DNA of 64,000 bases. Origin: Asaia bogorensis. GTDB taxonomy: Bacteria > Pseudomonadota > Alphaproteobacteria > Acetobacterales > Acetobacteraceae. A program made the position numbers and the translations under genes. The notes beneath the pieces were generated by a model, which ran no database searches, was not told where the DNA came from, and saw only the letters and a program-made list of their open reading frames with translations. Each line of letters opens with the position of its first letter. The stretch's first letter is position 1. Where the stretch lies: positions 83,272 through 147,271 of the forward strand of contig CAMBMS010000006.1 of assembly GCA_945868845.1 (NCBI GenBank). Direction: 5' to 3'. Of this stretch, positions 52,081 through 60,911 are shown one piece after another.

Positions 52081-53874
52081 ATGACCCCTCCGCCGATAAG
52101 CATTTGGGCCCATCGCCTGTCCGACCTGCGCGTCACATTGGTAAAGCAGGGCCTGGACGGCGTCATCGTCCCGCGCGCCGATGAACATCTGGGCGAATAT
52201 GTACCCCCCGCGGCGGAACGGCTGACCTTCCTCACCGGCTTTACCGGCTCCGCCGGCTTGGCGGCGGTCCTGCCGGACCGCGCCGCGCTGTTCACCGATG
52301 GCCGCTATGTTCTACAACTGGAGCAGCAGACCGATGCAACCGTCTGGGAACGCTGCCACATCACAGAAATCCCGCCCCCCGTTTGGCTGGCCCAATATGC
52401 CCGCGCGGGCGCCCACATCGGCTACGATCCCCTCCTCATCAGCGAGGACTCGCTCGCCCGCTACACCGACGCCGGCCTGAGCATGGTCGCGATGGAGGCG
52501 AATCCCGTCGATATCATCTGGCCGGAACGCCCCGCTCCGCCGACGGCCCCAGCTTTGCCGCATGCGTTGGACTATGCCGGCAAGGCATCACTCGAAAAGC
52601 GCGAGGAAGTCGCCACCGCCTTGCGCGCCGCCAAACAGGATGCGGCGGTGATCACCGACCCCGCCTCACTCGCTTGGCTGCTCAATATCCGGGGAAACGA
52701 TGTTCCCTTCACCCCCTTCGCCCTCGGTTTCGCCCTTGCGCATGCCGATACGCGGGTGGAAATCTTTATGGACCCGGAGAAAATCCCACCCGAAACCCGC
52801 GCCTGGCTGGGCAATGGCGTCGGCATCGCCCCACGCGCCGATCTTGCCCCCGCCCTCGCACGCCTAACCGGCAAAACCGTGCGGGTGGACAAAGCCTTTT
52901 CCCCTGCCTGGTTCGCCGCCACCTTGCGCGCGGCCGGCGCCACGGTGGCGGACGGCCCCGATCCCTGCGCGTTGCCCAAGGCCATGAAGAACACGGTGGA
53001 ACAGCAAGGCGCCCGCAATGCGCATCTGCGCGACGCGGTGGCGATCTGTCGCTTCCTGCATTTCCTGTCCGAGGTCGGCCCGCGGGGCAGCGCCACCGAA
53101 CTTTCCGCCGCCAAGCAGCTCCTCGCCTTCCGCCAGCAAGTGAAGGATTTTCGCGGTGAAAGCTTTCCGGCCATTTCCGGCGCCGGCCCAAACGGCGCCA
53201 TCATCCATTATCGCGTGACGGAAACCTCCAACCGACCGATCCAGCCGAACGAAGTCTACCTCATCGATTCCGGCGCGCAGTATCCGGACGGCACGACCGA
53301 TATCACCCGTACTGTGTGGACCGGCCCGGATCCCGCTCCTCAACCCATCCGCGATCGGGTCACCCGCGTCATGCAGGGCCATATCGCCCTAACAAAGCTG
53401 ATTTTTCCGCACGGAGTAGGTGGTGCCCATATAGACGCCTTCGCCCGCGCTGCGCTCTGGCAAGCTGGCCTAGATTACGACCACGGCACCGGCCATGGCG
53501 TCGGCAGCTTTCTTTCTGTTCATGAAGGCCCGGTCAGCATTTCGCGCGCGGCCCGCCCGGTCCCGATTGCTCCGGGTATGATCCTATCCAATGAACCCGG
53601 ATTCTATCTGCCCGGCCAGTACGGCGTGCGATTGGAAAATCTCCTTCTCGTACAACCGGCAGCATTATCGGACGCAGCAAAACCTTTTCTACAATTCGAA
53701 ACACTCACCCTGGCCCCGTTCGACCGGGATTTTCTGGATACCGCCCTGTTGACCCGTTCCGAGATTGACTGGCTAGACGCCTATCATGCCCGCGTTTTGA
53801 GCCACATTGCCCCCCTACTGGACGTCGCCACAAAAACCTGGCTGACCGCCGCCTGCGCGCCCCTTGTTGAATAA
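52081..53874 (+). CDS. pepP: Xaa-Pro aminopeptidase (M24B)
   Basis: 597 residues, of the large three-domain type (APP1-like): two N-terminal creatinase-like domains (about 1-310) and a C-terminal pita-bread peptidase. Metal ligands: Asp in Y-L-I-D-S-G-A-Q-Y and T-T-D-I-T-R-T, His in G-T-G-H-G-V-G, Glu in L-S-N-E-P-G-F-Y and R-L-E-N-L. It removes an N-terminal residue before proline. Good AAGGAG ribosome site. Confidence 0.93.
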   Translation: MTPPPISIWAHRLSDLRVTLVKQGLDGVIVPRADEHLGEYVPPAAERLTFLTGFTGSAGLAAVLPDRAALFTDGRYVLQLEQQTDATVWERCHITEIPPPVWLAQYARAGAHIGYDPLLISEDSLARYTDAGLSMVAMEANPVDIIWPERPAPPTAPALPHALDYAGKASLEKREEVATALRAAKQDAAVITDPASLAWLLNIRGNDVPFTPFALGFALAHADTRVEIFMDPEKIPPETRAWLGNGVGIAPRADLAPALARLTGKTVRVDKAFSPAWFAATLRAAGATVADGPDPCALPKAMKNTVEQQGARNAHLRDAVAICRFLHFLSEVGPRGSATELSAAKQLLAFRQQVKDFRGESFPAISGAGPNGAIIHYRVTETSNRPIQPNEVYLIDSGAQYPDGTTDITRTVWTGPDPAPQPIRDRVTRVMQGHIALTKLIFPHGVGGAHIDAFARAALWQAGLDYDHGTGHGVGSFLSVHEGPVSISRAARPVPIAPGMILSNEPGFYLPGQYGVRLENLLLVQPAALSDAAKPFLQFETLTLAPFDRDFLDTALLTRSEIDWLDAYHARVLSHIAPLLDVATKTWLTAACAPLVE

Positions 53875-54197
53875 GGTTTTAACCTATCGGAAAGGGGCCG
53901 GCAGTCACGGCTTCCCGCTGGAAGACGAGGCTGGTTAGGCGCTGGCCTGCACCTCCGATCTTCCGGTCTTGCTGGACGTGCTCGATGGCGTCGTCGCCGA
54001 TGCCATGCCGTTGATTTTGCTACCATCGCGTGCTCTGATCATGGACCATCAGCCCGCCTTCGCCTGATGGTTTGTTTGAGCAGACTGCCACCGGATCTTG
54101 CACGTCCCCAGGCGGATTGACCGGGGCACATTGACCCGGCCGAAACCATCGCCCAAAAACAAAACATGCCGTTTCCCACCTCTCATCGTGCGCGCCC
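53875..54197. other. Intergenic region between pepP and ribF
   Basis: 323 bp without a supportable gene. A plus-strand patch reading V-L-L-D-V-L-D-G-V-V-A-D-A-M-P around 53965-54020 might be a coding relic but has no start and meets a stop shortly after. I see no FMN riboswitch consensus ahead of ribF. Confidence 0.4.
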
Positions 54198-55142
54198 ATG
54201 ATCCACATCCTCGACAGCTGGCATAACCTGCCCGCCGGCATACGGGGCGCCACCATCGCGCTCGGAAATTTTGATGGCGTACATCGTGGCCATGCCGCCG
54301 TGGTGCGCGCTGCCCATGCCGCGCGCCCGGACGCGCCGCTCGCGGTGCTGACGTTTGAACCGCATCCGCGCGAATTTTTTCGCCCCGACGACCCGCCCTT
54401 CCGCCTGACGCTTTCCAGCGAACGGGCCGATGCTCTGGCGGCACTCGGCGGCGCGATCGTCTACGAACTGCCGTTCGACGCCGCCTTTCGCCATCTGTCC
54501 GCGGAGCAATTCGTTGCCGATATCCTGCATGCCGGCTTGGGTGCGAAGCATCTGGCCTGTGGGCCGGATTTCGCCTTCGGCCATCGCAAGGGCGGCGATG
54601 TCGCTTTCCTGGCCGCGCGCGCCGAAGCGCTGGGCATGGGCTTTTCCCCTGTCCCCGCCATCGCCGATGCCGGCGGGCCAATCTCCGCAAGCCGCATCCG
54701 TCGTGCCTTGCAGGATGGCTACCCGGAACGCGCCGCCGCCGAACTGGGCCGGCCTTGGGCGATCCGCGGCGTTGTCGCGCATGGTGATAAGCGCGGCCGC
54801 ACCATCGGCTTCCCCACCGCCAACCTGAAGCTGGGCCGACATATAGAACCCGCGCGCGGGGTCTATGCCGTCACGATCCGCATGCCTGACGGCACGGTGA
54901 AGCAGGGTGTCGCCAACATCGGCCGCCGCCCGACGGTGAATGATGGCCCGGAAAGCCGGTTGGAAGTGAATATTTTTGATTGGGCAGGCGATATTTATGA
55001 CGCGGAAATGTCCGTTGCTCTCCACGCCTTCATCCGCCCCGAACAGCGCTTTTCCGGCCTTGATGAACTAAAGGCTCAGATCGCGGCGGACGCGGCCGAA
55101 GCCCGGCAAATCCTTGACCGCGCGGGCCTGGCCTCCGCATAG
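54198..55142 (+). CDS. ribF: Bifunctional riboflavin kinase / FAD synthetase
   Basis: 314 residues. N-terminal FMN adenylyltransferase domain with G-N-F-D-G-V-H-R-G-H (residues 23-32) and P-x-x-S-S/A-S-R-I-R equivalent P-I-S-A-S-R-I-R-R. C-terminal kinase domain with G-D-K-R-G-R-T-I-G-F-P-T-A-N-L and the catalytic Glu region E-S-R-L-E-V-N-I-F. Makes FMN and FAD. First gene of the ribF-ileS-lspA group. Confidence 0.95.
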   Translation: MIHILDSWHNLPAGIRGATIALGNFDGVHRGHAAVVRAAHAARPDAPLAVLTFEPHPREFFRPDDPPFRLTLSSERADALAALGGAIVYELPFDAAFRHLSAEQFVADILHAGLGAKHLACGPDFAFGHRKGGDVAFLAARAEALGMGFSPVPAIADAGGPISASRIRRALQDGYPERAAAELGRPWAIRGVVAHGDKRGRTIGFPTANLKLGRHIEPARGVYAVTIRMPDGTVKQGVANIGRRPTVNDGPESRLEVNIFDWAGDIYDAEMSVALHAFIRPEQRFSGLDELKAQIAADAAEARQILDRAGLASA

Positions 55143-55274
55143 TCCCGCGAGTGGGAACCCTGTATAGGCCAGCACGAATTATCCGCTCGGCAATCTGAAC
55201 CGCCGGGAAATTCTGTCCATGCGCGCCTTCCCCCTCCTCCGCACGCGGCCCGATGCCGCCGGGATGTATTTTTC

Positions 55275-58115
55275 ATGAGCGAAGTAGCCCCTAAAACCGA
55301 GCGCGATTATCGCGATACGGTGTTCTTGCCAAAAACCGATTTTCCCATGCGTGGCGACCTGCCGAAAAAAGAACCCGCCATCCTGGCGCGCTGGGAGCAG
55401 ATGAAGCTGTGGGACCGGCTGCGCGCGGATGCGGCGGGGCGGACAAAATTCATCCTCCATGACGGTCCGCCCTACGCCAACGGCAACCTCCATATCGGCC
55501 ACGCACTGAACAAAATTCTCAAGGACGTGATCAACCGCACGCGCCAGATGGCCGGGCAGGATGCACTCTATATCCCCGGCTGGGACTGCCACGGCCTGCC
55601 GATCGAATGGCGGATCGAGGAAGATTATCGCAAGACCCGACGCAACAAGGATGATGTGCCCATTCTCGATTTCCGCGCCGAATGCCGTGCCTACGCGCAG
55701 CATTGGATGGATGTGCAGGGCGAGGAATTTCGCCGCCTCGGCGTCGAAGGCGATTTTTCCGCCCGCTACGCAACGATGGATTTTTCCTCTGAAGCCGCCA
55801 TTGTCAAGGAAATCGGTAAATTCCTGATGAACGGCGCGCTCTATCGTGGCCTACGCCCGGTGATGTGGAGCCCCGTGGAAAAAACTGCGCTAGCGGAAGC
55901 CGAGATCGAGTATCACGATCATACGTCTGTCACCATCTGGGTGCGCTTTCCGGTCGTTACGGCACCTGACAACGCATTGCTCGGCGCGTCGGTAGTGATC
56001 TGGACCACCACGCCCTGGACCATGCCCGGCAACCGCGCCATCGCCGCCGGGGCGGAGATGCAATATGCGCTGATCCATGTCGATGACGTGGCGGTAGGCT
56101 CGCTCGCGTGCGCCGGCGAAAAACTCCTGGTGGCGCTGCCGCTGTTGCCCGCGTTCGTGGAGACGGTGGGCATCGCCAAGCATCATATCGTCACCATGTT
56201 CGCGGGCCATCAACTTGTTGGCATAGTGTGCGCGCATCCGTTGCGCGGGCGCGGCTATGATCACGACACACCTTTGCTGCTGGGCGATTTCGTCACCGCC
56301 GAGGCCGGCACCGGCTTTGTTCATATCGCCCCCGGCCATGGCGAGGATGATTTTGTGCTAGGCCGCGCACATGGCCTAGAAATTGCCGAAACCGTGGGTG
56401 ATGACGGCACCTTCAACCCCTGGGTGCCGCTGTTCGCCGGCCATCATGTCTACAAGGCTGCCGATCCGGTCTGCACCGAGTTAACCAATGCGGGCGGTCT
56501 GCTGGCACGGGGCAAGTTAGTACACTCTTACCCGCATTCCTGGCGCTCCAAGGCACCGCTGATCTTCCGCGCCACGCCGCAATGGTTCATCCGCATGGAT
56601 GGGGACGAAAAAATCCGTCAGAAAGCACTGGACGCGATCGATGCGACACAGTTCGTGCCGCCGGCCGGGCAAACCCGCCTGCGTTCCATGATCGCTGCGC
56701 GGCCGGATTGGTGCATCAGCCGCCAGCGCGCCTGGGGCGTGCCGATCGCAGTGTTCGTGGAAAAATCCACTGGTATCCCGCTGCGCGATCCGGCGGTGAT
56801 GGTCCGCATCATCGATGCATTCGCCGCCGAGGGAGCGGATTGCTGGTATTCTTCTCCCCCAACCCGCTTCCTAGGTGCGGGTAGAAACCCGGACGATTAC
56901 GAACAGGTGATGGACATCGTCGACGTCTGGTTCGAATCCGGCTCCACGCATGCGTTTACTTTGGAAGACAGAAACTTACCCTGGCCCGCTGATCTTTACC
57001 TGGAAGGCTCGGACCAGCATCGTGGCTGGTTCCATTCTTCCTTGCTGGAATCGGTCGGCACCCGTGGCGTCGCGCCGTTTAAGGCAGTGCTGACTCATGG
57101 TTTCGTGCTCGATGAATCGGGACGAAAAATGTCGAAATCGCTTGGCAACGTCACTGCACCGCAGGAAGTGATCGAAAAATACGGCGCCGATATTCTTCGC
57201 CTCTGGGTGATGTCTTCCGACACATCGGAAGACCTGCGCATCGGCCCGGAAATCCTCAAGCAACAGGCGGAACTTTACCGTCGCCTACGTAACACCCTGC
57301 GCTGGCTGCTCGGCTCCCTTGATGGCTTCACTGAATCCGAGCGTGTGCCCCTGGCCGAGATGCCGGAACTAGAACGCTTTGTCCTGCATCGTCTGACCGA
57401 ACTCGACAACCTGATCCGGGCGGCGACCCTAAGTTACGACTGGACCGGCGTTTACCCCGCGCTACATGTCTTCTGTGCCGGCGATCTGTCGGCGTTTTAC
57501 TTCGATGTGCGTAAGGATTCTCTGTATTGCGACCGCCCCGACGACACCACGCGGCGCGCCGCGCGCACGGTGCTCGATCATTTACATCGCTGCCTGACGA
57601 CCTGGCTCGCCCCCGTGCTCTGTTTCACCGCAGAAGAAGCCTGGAGCGCGCGTTTCGACGGAGCCAGCTCCGTGCATCTGCAACCCTTCCCCAATCTGCC
57701 AACAACGTGGCACGATCCGGCGCTCTCCGCCCGCTGGGGACGCATTCGAGATATCCGCCGCGTCATCACTGGCGGGTTGGAACGTGCGCGCGCCGACGGC
57801 CATATCCGCGCTTCCTTGCAGGCCCGCCCAGTGGTCTATCTGGACAATAACGCGCAGCAATTACTATCGGCGGAACATTGGGCCGAACTCGCCATCGTGT
57901 CCGATGTCAAGTTCGCGCTCACCAACGCGCCTGCGGATGCATTTCGCCTCGCCGAAGTAACCGGTGCCGCCGTCAGCGTCGAGCTGGCACCCGGCGATAA
58001 ATGCGTGCGCTGCTGGAAAATCCTGCTCGAGGTCGGCCGCCACACTGTCCATCCTGGCCTTTGCACGCGCTGCGTAGATGCGGTCGAATCCGGCCTGGTC
58101 TGCAAAGCCACGTGA
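55275..58115 (+). CDS. ileS: Isoleucyl-tRNA synthetase
   Basis: 946 residues, class I synthetase. HIGH motif in N-L-H-I-G-H-A-L (residues 73-76), KMSKS in G-R-K-M-S-K-S-L-G-N (about 617-621), CP1 editing domain between, and a C-terminal zinc knuckle C-V-R-C-W ... C-T-R-C. The editing region has W-T-T-T-P-W-T. Stop overlaps lspA (GTGA). Confidence 0.97.
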   Translation: MSEVAPKTERDYRDTVFLPKTDFPMRGDLPKKEPAILARWEQMKLWDRLRADAAGRTKFILHDGPPYANGNLHIGHALNKILKDVINRTRQMAGQDALYIPGWDCHGLPIEWRIEEDYRKTRRNKDDVPILDFRAECRAYAQHWMDVQGEEFRRLGVEGDFSARYATMDFSSEAAIVKEIGKFLMNGALYRGLRPVMWSPVEKTALAEAEIEYHDHTSVTIWVRFPVVTAPDNALLGASVVIWTTTPWTMPGNRAIAAGAEMQYALIHVDDVAVGSLACAGEKLLVALPLLPAFVETVGIAKHHIVTMFAGHQLVGIVCAHPLRGRGYDHDTPLLLGDFVTAEAGTGFVHIAPGHGEDDFVLGRAHGLEIAETVGDDGTFNPWVPLFAGHHVYKAADPVCTELTNAGGLLARGKLVHSYPHSWRSKAPLIFRATPQWFIRMDGDEKIRQKALDAIDATQFVPPAGQTRLRSMIAARPDWCISRQRAWGVPIAVFVEKSTGIPLRDPAVMVRIIDAFAAEGADCWYSSPPTRFLGAGRNPDDYEQVMDIVDVWFESGSTHAFTLEDRNLPWPADLYLEGSDQHRGWFHSSLLESVGTRGVAPFKAVLTHGFVLDESGRKMSKSLGNVTAPQEVIEKYGADILRLWVMSSDTSEDLRIGPEILKQQAELYRRLRNTLRWLLGSLDGFTESERVPLAEMPELERFVLHRLTELDNLIRAATLSYDWTGVYPALHVFCAGDLSAFYFDVRKDSLYCDRPDDTTRRAARTVLDHLHRCLTTWLAPVLCFTAEEAWSARFDGASSVHLQPFPNLPTTWHDPALSARWGRIRDIRRVITGGLERARADGHIRASLQARPVVYLDNNAQQLLSAEHWAELAIVSDVKFALTNAPADAFRLAEVTGAAVSVELAPGDKCVRCWKILLEVGRHTVHPGLCTRCVDAVESGLVCKAT

Positions 58116-58600
58116 CGCACCGCCGCATCAAAATCGCCGGCGGCTGTATGGCGCTGGCAATCCTGTTGCTCGATCAGGCCAGTAAATACTGTGTGCTTTA
58201 TGCACTGAACCTTCCGACCATCCACCAGATCGTCGTGCTGCCTTTTTTCAACCTGACCATGGTCTGGAATCGCGGCATCACCTTTGGCCTGTTGACGTCA
58301 GATGCCGACACCGCGCAGCTGATTTTTTCAGCACTCGCGCTGCTCGCCGTCATCGCGTTCGCCGTCTGGCTCTGGCGAACGCACTCCTGGTGGGTGGCGC
58401 TCGCCGTGGGCGCTATCGCCGGTGGTGCCATCGGTAATGTGATCGACCGTCTACGCTTTGGCGCGGTGGTGGATTTCCTGCATGTCCACGCCTGGGGCTG
58501 GTCGTGGTATGTGTTCAACATCGCCGATGCGGCGATCGTGTGCGGCGTGGCTGCTTTGATCGCGGAAAACCTGTTTGTGAAAACCGAAGAACCACAGTAA
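58112..58600 (+). CDS. lspA: Lipoprotein signal peptidase
   Basis: 162 residues, four transmembrane helices. Conserved D-Q-A-S-K, N-R-G-I-T-F-G, and the catalytic Asp pair in N-V-I-D-R-L-R-F-G-A-V-V-D-F and F-N-I-A-D-A-A. Start GTG at 58112, overlapping the ileS TGA. It matures lipoproteins such as the one encoded next. Confidence 0.95.
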   Translation: MTHRRIKIAGGCMALAILLLDQASKYCVLYALNLPTIHQIVVLPFFNLTMVWNRGITFGLLTSDADTAQLIFSALALLAVIAFAVWLWRTHSWWVALAVGAIAGGAIGNVIDRLRFGAVVDFLHVHAWGWSWYVFNIADAAIVCGVAALIAENLFVKTEEPQ

Positions 58601-58649
58601 TCTCTCCATCCTCTTGCCGCTGCCTTGCCGTCACCCCAATTGCGCGAAA

Positions 58650-59228
58650 ATGACCCCCTCGATGCGGAGATTCCGAACCTTTCCTTTGGGTGCCTGGGCC
58701 CTGCTGCTGGGCAGCGCCTTCGGGCTGTCGGGCTGCGGGGAAAACGTCAATCGCTTCTTCGGCCTGGTGCGTGACGCTCCGGACGAATTCCAGGTGACCA
58801 CGCGCGCCCCGCTATCCATGCCCACAGAGTTTAAATTGTCCCCGCCGCGCCCCGGCGCCTCCCGCCCGCAAGAGCTGAGCGAGCGCCAGCAGGCGGAGCA
58901 GGTGCTGACGCCCGCCCTGGCGCTGGAAAATCCCTCCCCTGTCACTCCGAGCCCTGGGCAGCAGGCCTTACTGACCGCCTCCGGGCCGCAGGCCGCGCCA
59001 AATATCCGCGATCAAGTGGCGGCCGATGCCCGCCACGAGGTCTATCAGCGCAGCTTCGTACAACGGATGCTGTTCTGGCAGACGCCGAAAGACCCATCTG
59101 TCATCGTCGATGCCGAGCGTGAGGCCAAACGGCTGCGCGAAAATGCCGCCCTGGGCCAGGATAGTCGGGCCGGCGATACCGCCGTCGAACAGCCGAAACG
59201 CCGCAGTTTCTTCGACTCTATCTTCTGA
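58650..59228 (+). CDS. DUF3035 lipoprotein
   Basis: 192 residues with a lipoprotein signal sequence (lipobox L-S-G-C about residue 29) and the DUF3035 core D-E-F-x-V-x-x-R-A-P-L-x-x-P (seen as D-E-F-Q-V-T-T-R-A-P-L-S-M-P). The C-terminal half is Pro/Ala/Gln-rich and ends F-F-D-S-I-F. Located after lspA as is common in Rhodospirillales. ATG at 58650 is used; 58662 is possible. Function unknown. Confidence 0.85.
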   Translation: MTPSMRRFRTFPLGAWALLLGSAFGLSGCGENVNRFFGLVRDAPDEFQVTTRAPLSMPTEFKLSPPRPGASRPQELSERQQAEQVLTPALALENPSPVTPSPGQQALLTASGPQAAPNIRDQVAADARHEVYQRSFVQRMLFWQTPKDPSVIVDAEREAKRLRENAALGQDSRAGDTAVEQPKRRSFFDSIF

Positions 59229-59243
59229 GCTAGCTTCGGGGCT

Positions 59244-60911
59244 ATGAACCCCGAAACACATGCTTTGCGTGACGCGGCCTGGCACCGCATCGGTGACATA
59301 GCCGCGCGCCCCAACGCTAGGCGCATCACGCCGCTCTTTGCCGCCGATCCAGACCGCGCCGCGCGCTTTTCCCGCCGGCTGGATGACCTGACATTGGATT
59401 TTTCCAAGACTTCGCTCGACACGGATACTCTTGGCGCCCTGATCGGCCTAGCCCGGGCGGCAGGGCTGGAGGATTTTCGCCGCCAGCTGTTTGCCGGCGC
59501 GGCGGTGAATACGACCGAAGGCCGCGCGGCGATGCATATGGCGCTGCGCGCCCCCGACGACGTGGACCTCCGGGCGACCCTGCTCGGTAGTATCGATGCC
59601 GCCAGTGCCCTGGCACGGGCGGAACGGGTCCGCATGCGCGCCTTCACCCAGGCCGTGCATGATGGCGTCTTGCGCGGCGCCACGGGGCAAAAATTCGATA
59701 CCGTGCTGAATATCGGCATTGGCGGCTCCGATCTCGGCCCGCGCATGGTGGTGCGCGCCCTGACCATGGCGGGCGGGGCACAGCTCACCGCGCATTTCCT
59801 CTCCAATGTCGATTTCCACGCCTTCGCCGCACTGGCGCGAACCTTGGACCCGGAGCGGACCCTGGTGCTGGTGGCGTCGAAAACATTCACCACCGCCGAG
59901 ACGATAATGAACGCGCGCGCGGCGCGGGACTGGCTGACCGGCACGCTGGGCGAAGCGGCGGTGGCGCAACATTTTGCCGCGCTATCTACCAACGCAAAAG
60001 CCGTGGCCGCGTTCGGTATCGCGGCAGAGCGAACATTCGGTTTTCGCGACTGGGTGGGCGGGCGCTATTCGCTTTGGTCCGCGATTGGCTTGTCCATCGC
60101 GCTGGCGGCCGGATGGGGCGCGTTCCAGGCGCTGCTGGACGGCGCCTGGTCGATGGATTGCCATTTCCGCGATGCCAAGCTGGAGGAAAATCTACCGGTG
60201 CTGCTGGCCTTGGCAGGCATCTGGCATATCGATGCCCTGGGCTGCGGCGCGCATTGCGTGCTCGCCTATGACGACCGGCTGGGATTGTTGCCGGCTTTTT
60301 TGCAGCAGCTAGAGATGGAATCGAACGGCAAGTCCGTCATGCTAGACGGCACTCCGGCGGTGCGGCCGACCTGCCCGGTGGTGTTCGGCGTGCCCGGTAC
60401 CGACGCTCAGCACAGCTTCATGCAACTGGTGCACCAGGGTACCGCCATCGTGCCGGTGGATTTGATTCTCGCCGCCACCCCCGACCATGACCGACCCGAA
60501 GCCCATCGGGCACTCGCCGCCAACGCCTTCGCCCAGTCCGAAGCCCTGCTGCGCGGACGCAGCGCGGCGGAGGCTAAAACCGGCATGTTGGCTTCGGGAC
60601 TGCTTGAAGCCGAGGCCGAACGCCTGGCGCCGCACCGCGCGTTTTCCGGCGAGCGACCCTCCATCACCATCCTGTTCCGCCGGCTCGATGCCTTCGCCCT
60701 CGGCCGGCTGATCGCGCTCTATGAGCACAAGGTGGCGGTGCAGGGCCGCGTCTGGGGCATCAACAGCTTCGACCAATGGGGTGTGGAACTCGGCAAGGAA
60801 CTGGCGGGTGCGCTGGTCCCGGCCCTCACCCCGGGGGCCGATCCGGGCACACATGACAGCTCCACCACCGCCCTGATCCGCGCCTTCCGGGATCTGCGCG
60901 GCGAAGCTTGA
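59244..60911 (+). CDS. pgi: Glucose-6-phosphate isomerase
   Basis: 555 residues. Signature N-I-G-I-G-G-S-D-L-G, S-K-T-F-T-T-A-E-T, D-W-V-G-G-R-Y-S-L-W-S, and H-Q-G-T with the catalytic His; K-x-E-x-N near E-M-E-S-N-G-K-S. It links glucose-6-P and fructose-6-P. Its stop overlaps mutL (TGA/ATG share an A at 60911). Confidence 0.96.
   Translation: MNPETHALRDAAWHRIGDIAARPNARRITPLFAADPDRAARFSRRLDDLTLDFSKTSLDTDTLGALIGLARAAGLEDFRRQLFAGAAVNTTEGRAAMHMALRAPDDVDLRATLLGSIDAASALARAERVRMRAFTQAVHDGVLRGATGQKFDTVLNIGIGGSDLGPRMVVRALTMAGGAQLTAHFLSNVDFHAFAALARTLDPERTLVLVASKTFTTAETIMNARAARDWLTGTLGEAAVAQHFAALSTNAKAVAAFGIAAERTFGFRDWVGGRYSLWSAIGLSIALAAGWGAFQALLDGAWSMDCHFRDAKLEENLPVLLALAGIWHIDALGCGAHCVLAYDDRLGLLPAFLQQLEMESNGKSVMLDGTPAVRPTCPVVFGVPGTDAQHSFMQLVHQGTAIVPVDLILAATPDHDRPEAHRALAANAFAQSEALLRGRSAAEAKTGMLASGLLEAEAERLAPHRAFSGERPSITILFRRLDAFALGRLIALYEHKVAVQGRVWGINSFDQWGVELGKELAGALVPALTPGADPGTHDSSTTALIRAFRDLRGEA

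Noticed and set aside
53875..54197. FMN riboswitch upstream of ribF
   Set aside because: No RFN-element consensus blocks recognised; ribF is often not riboswitch-controlled.
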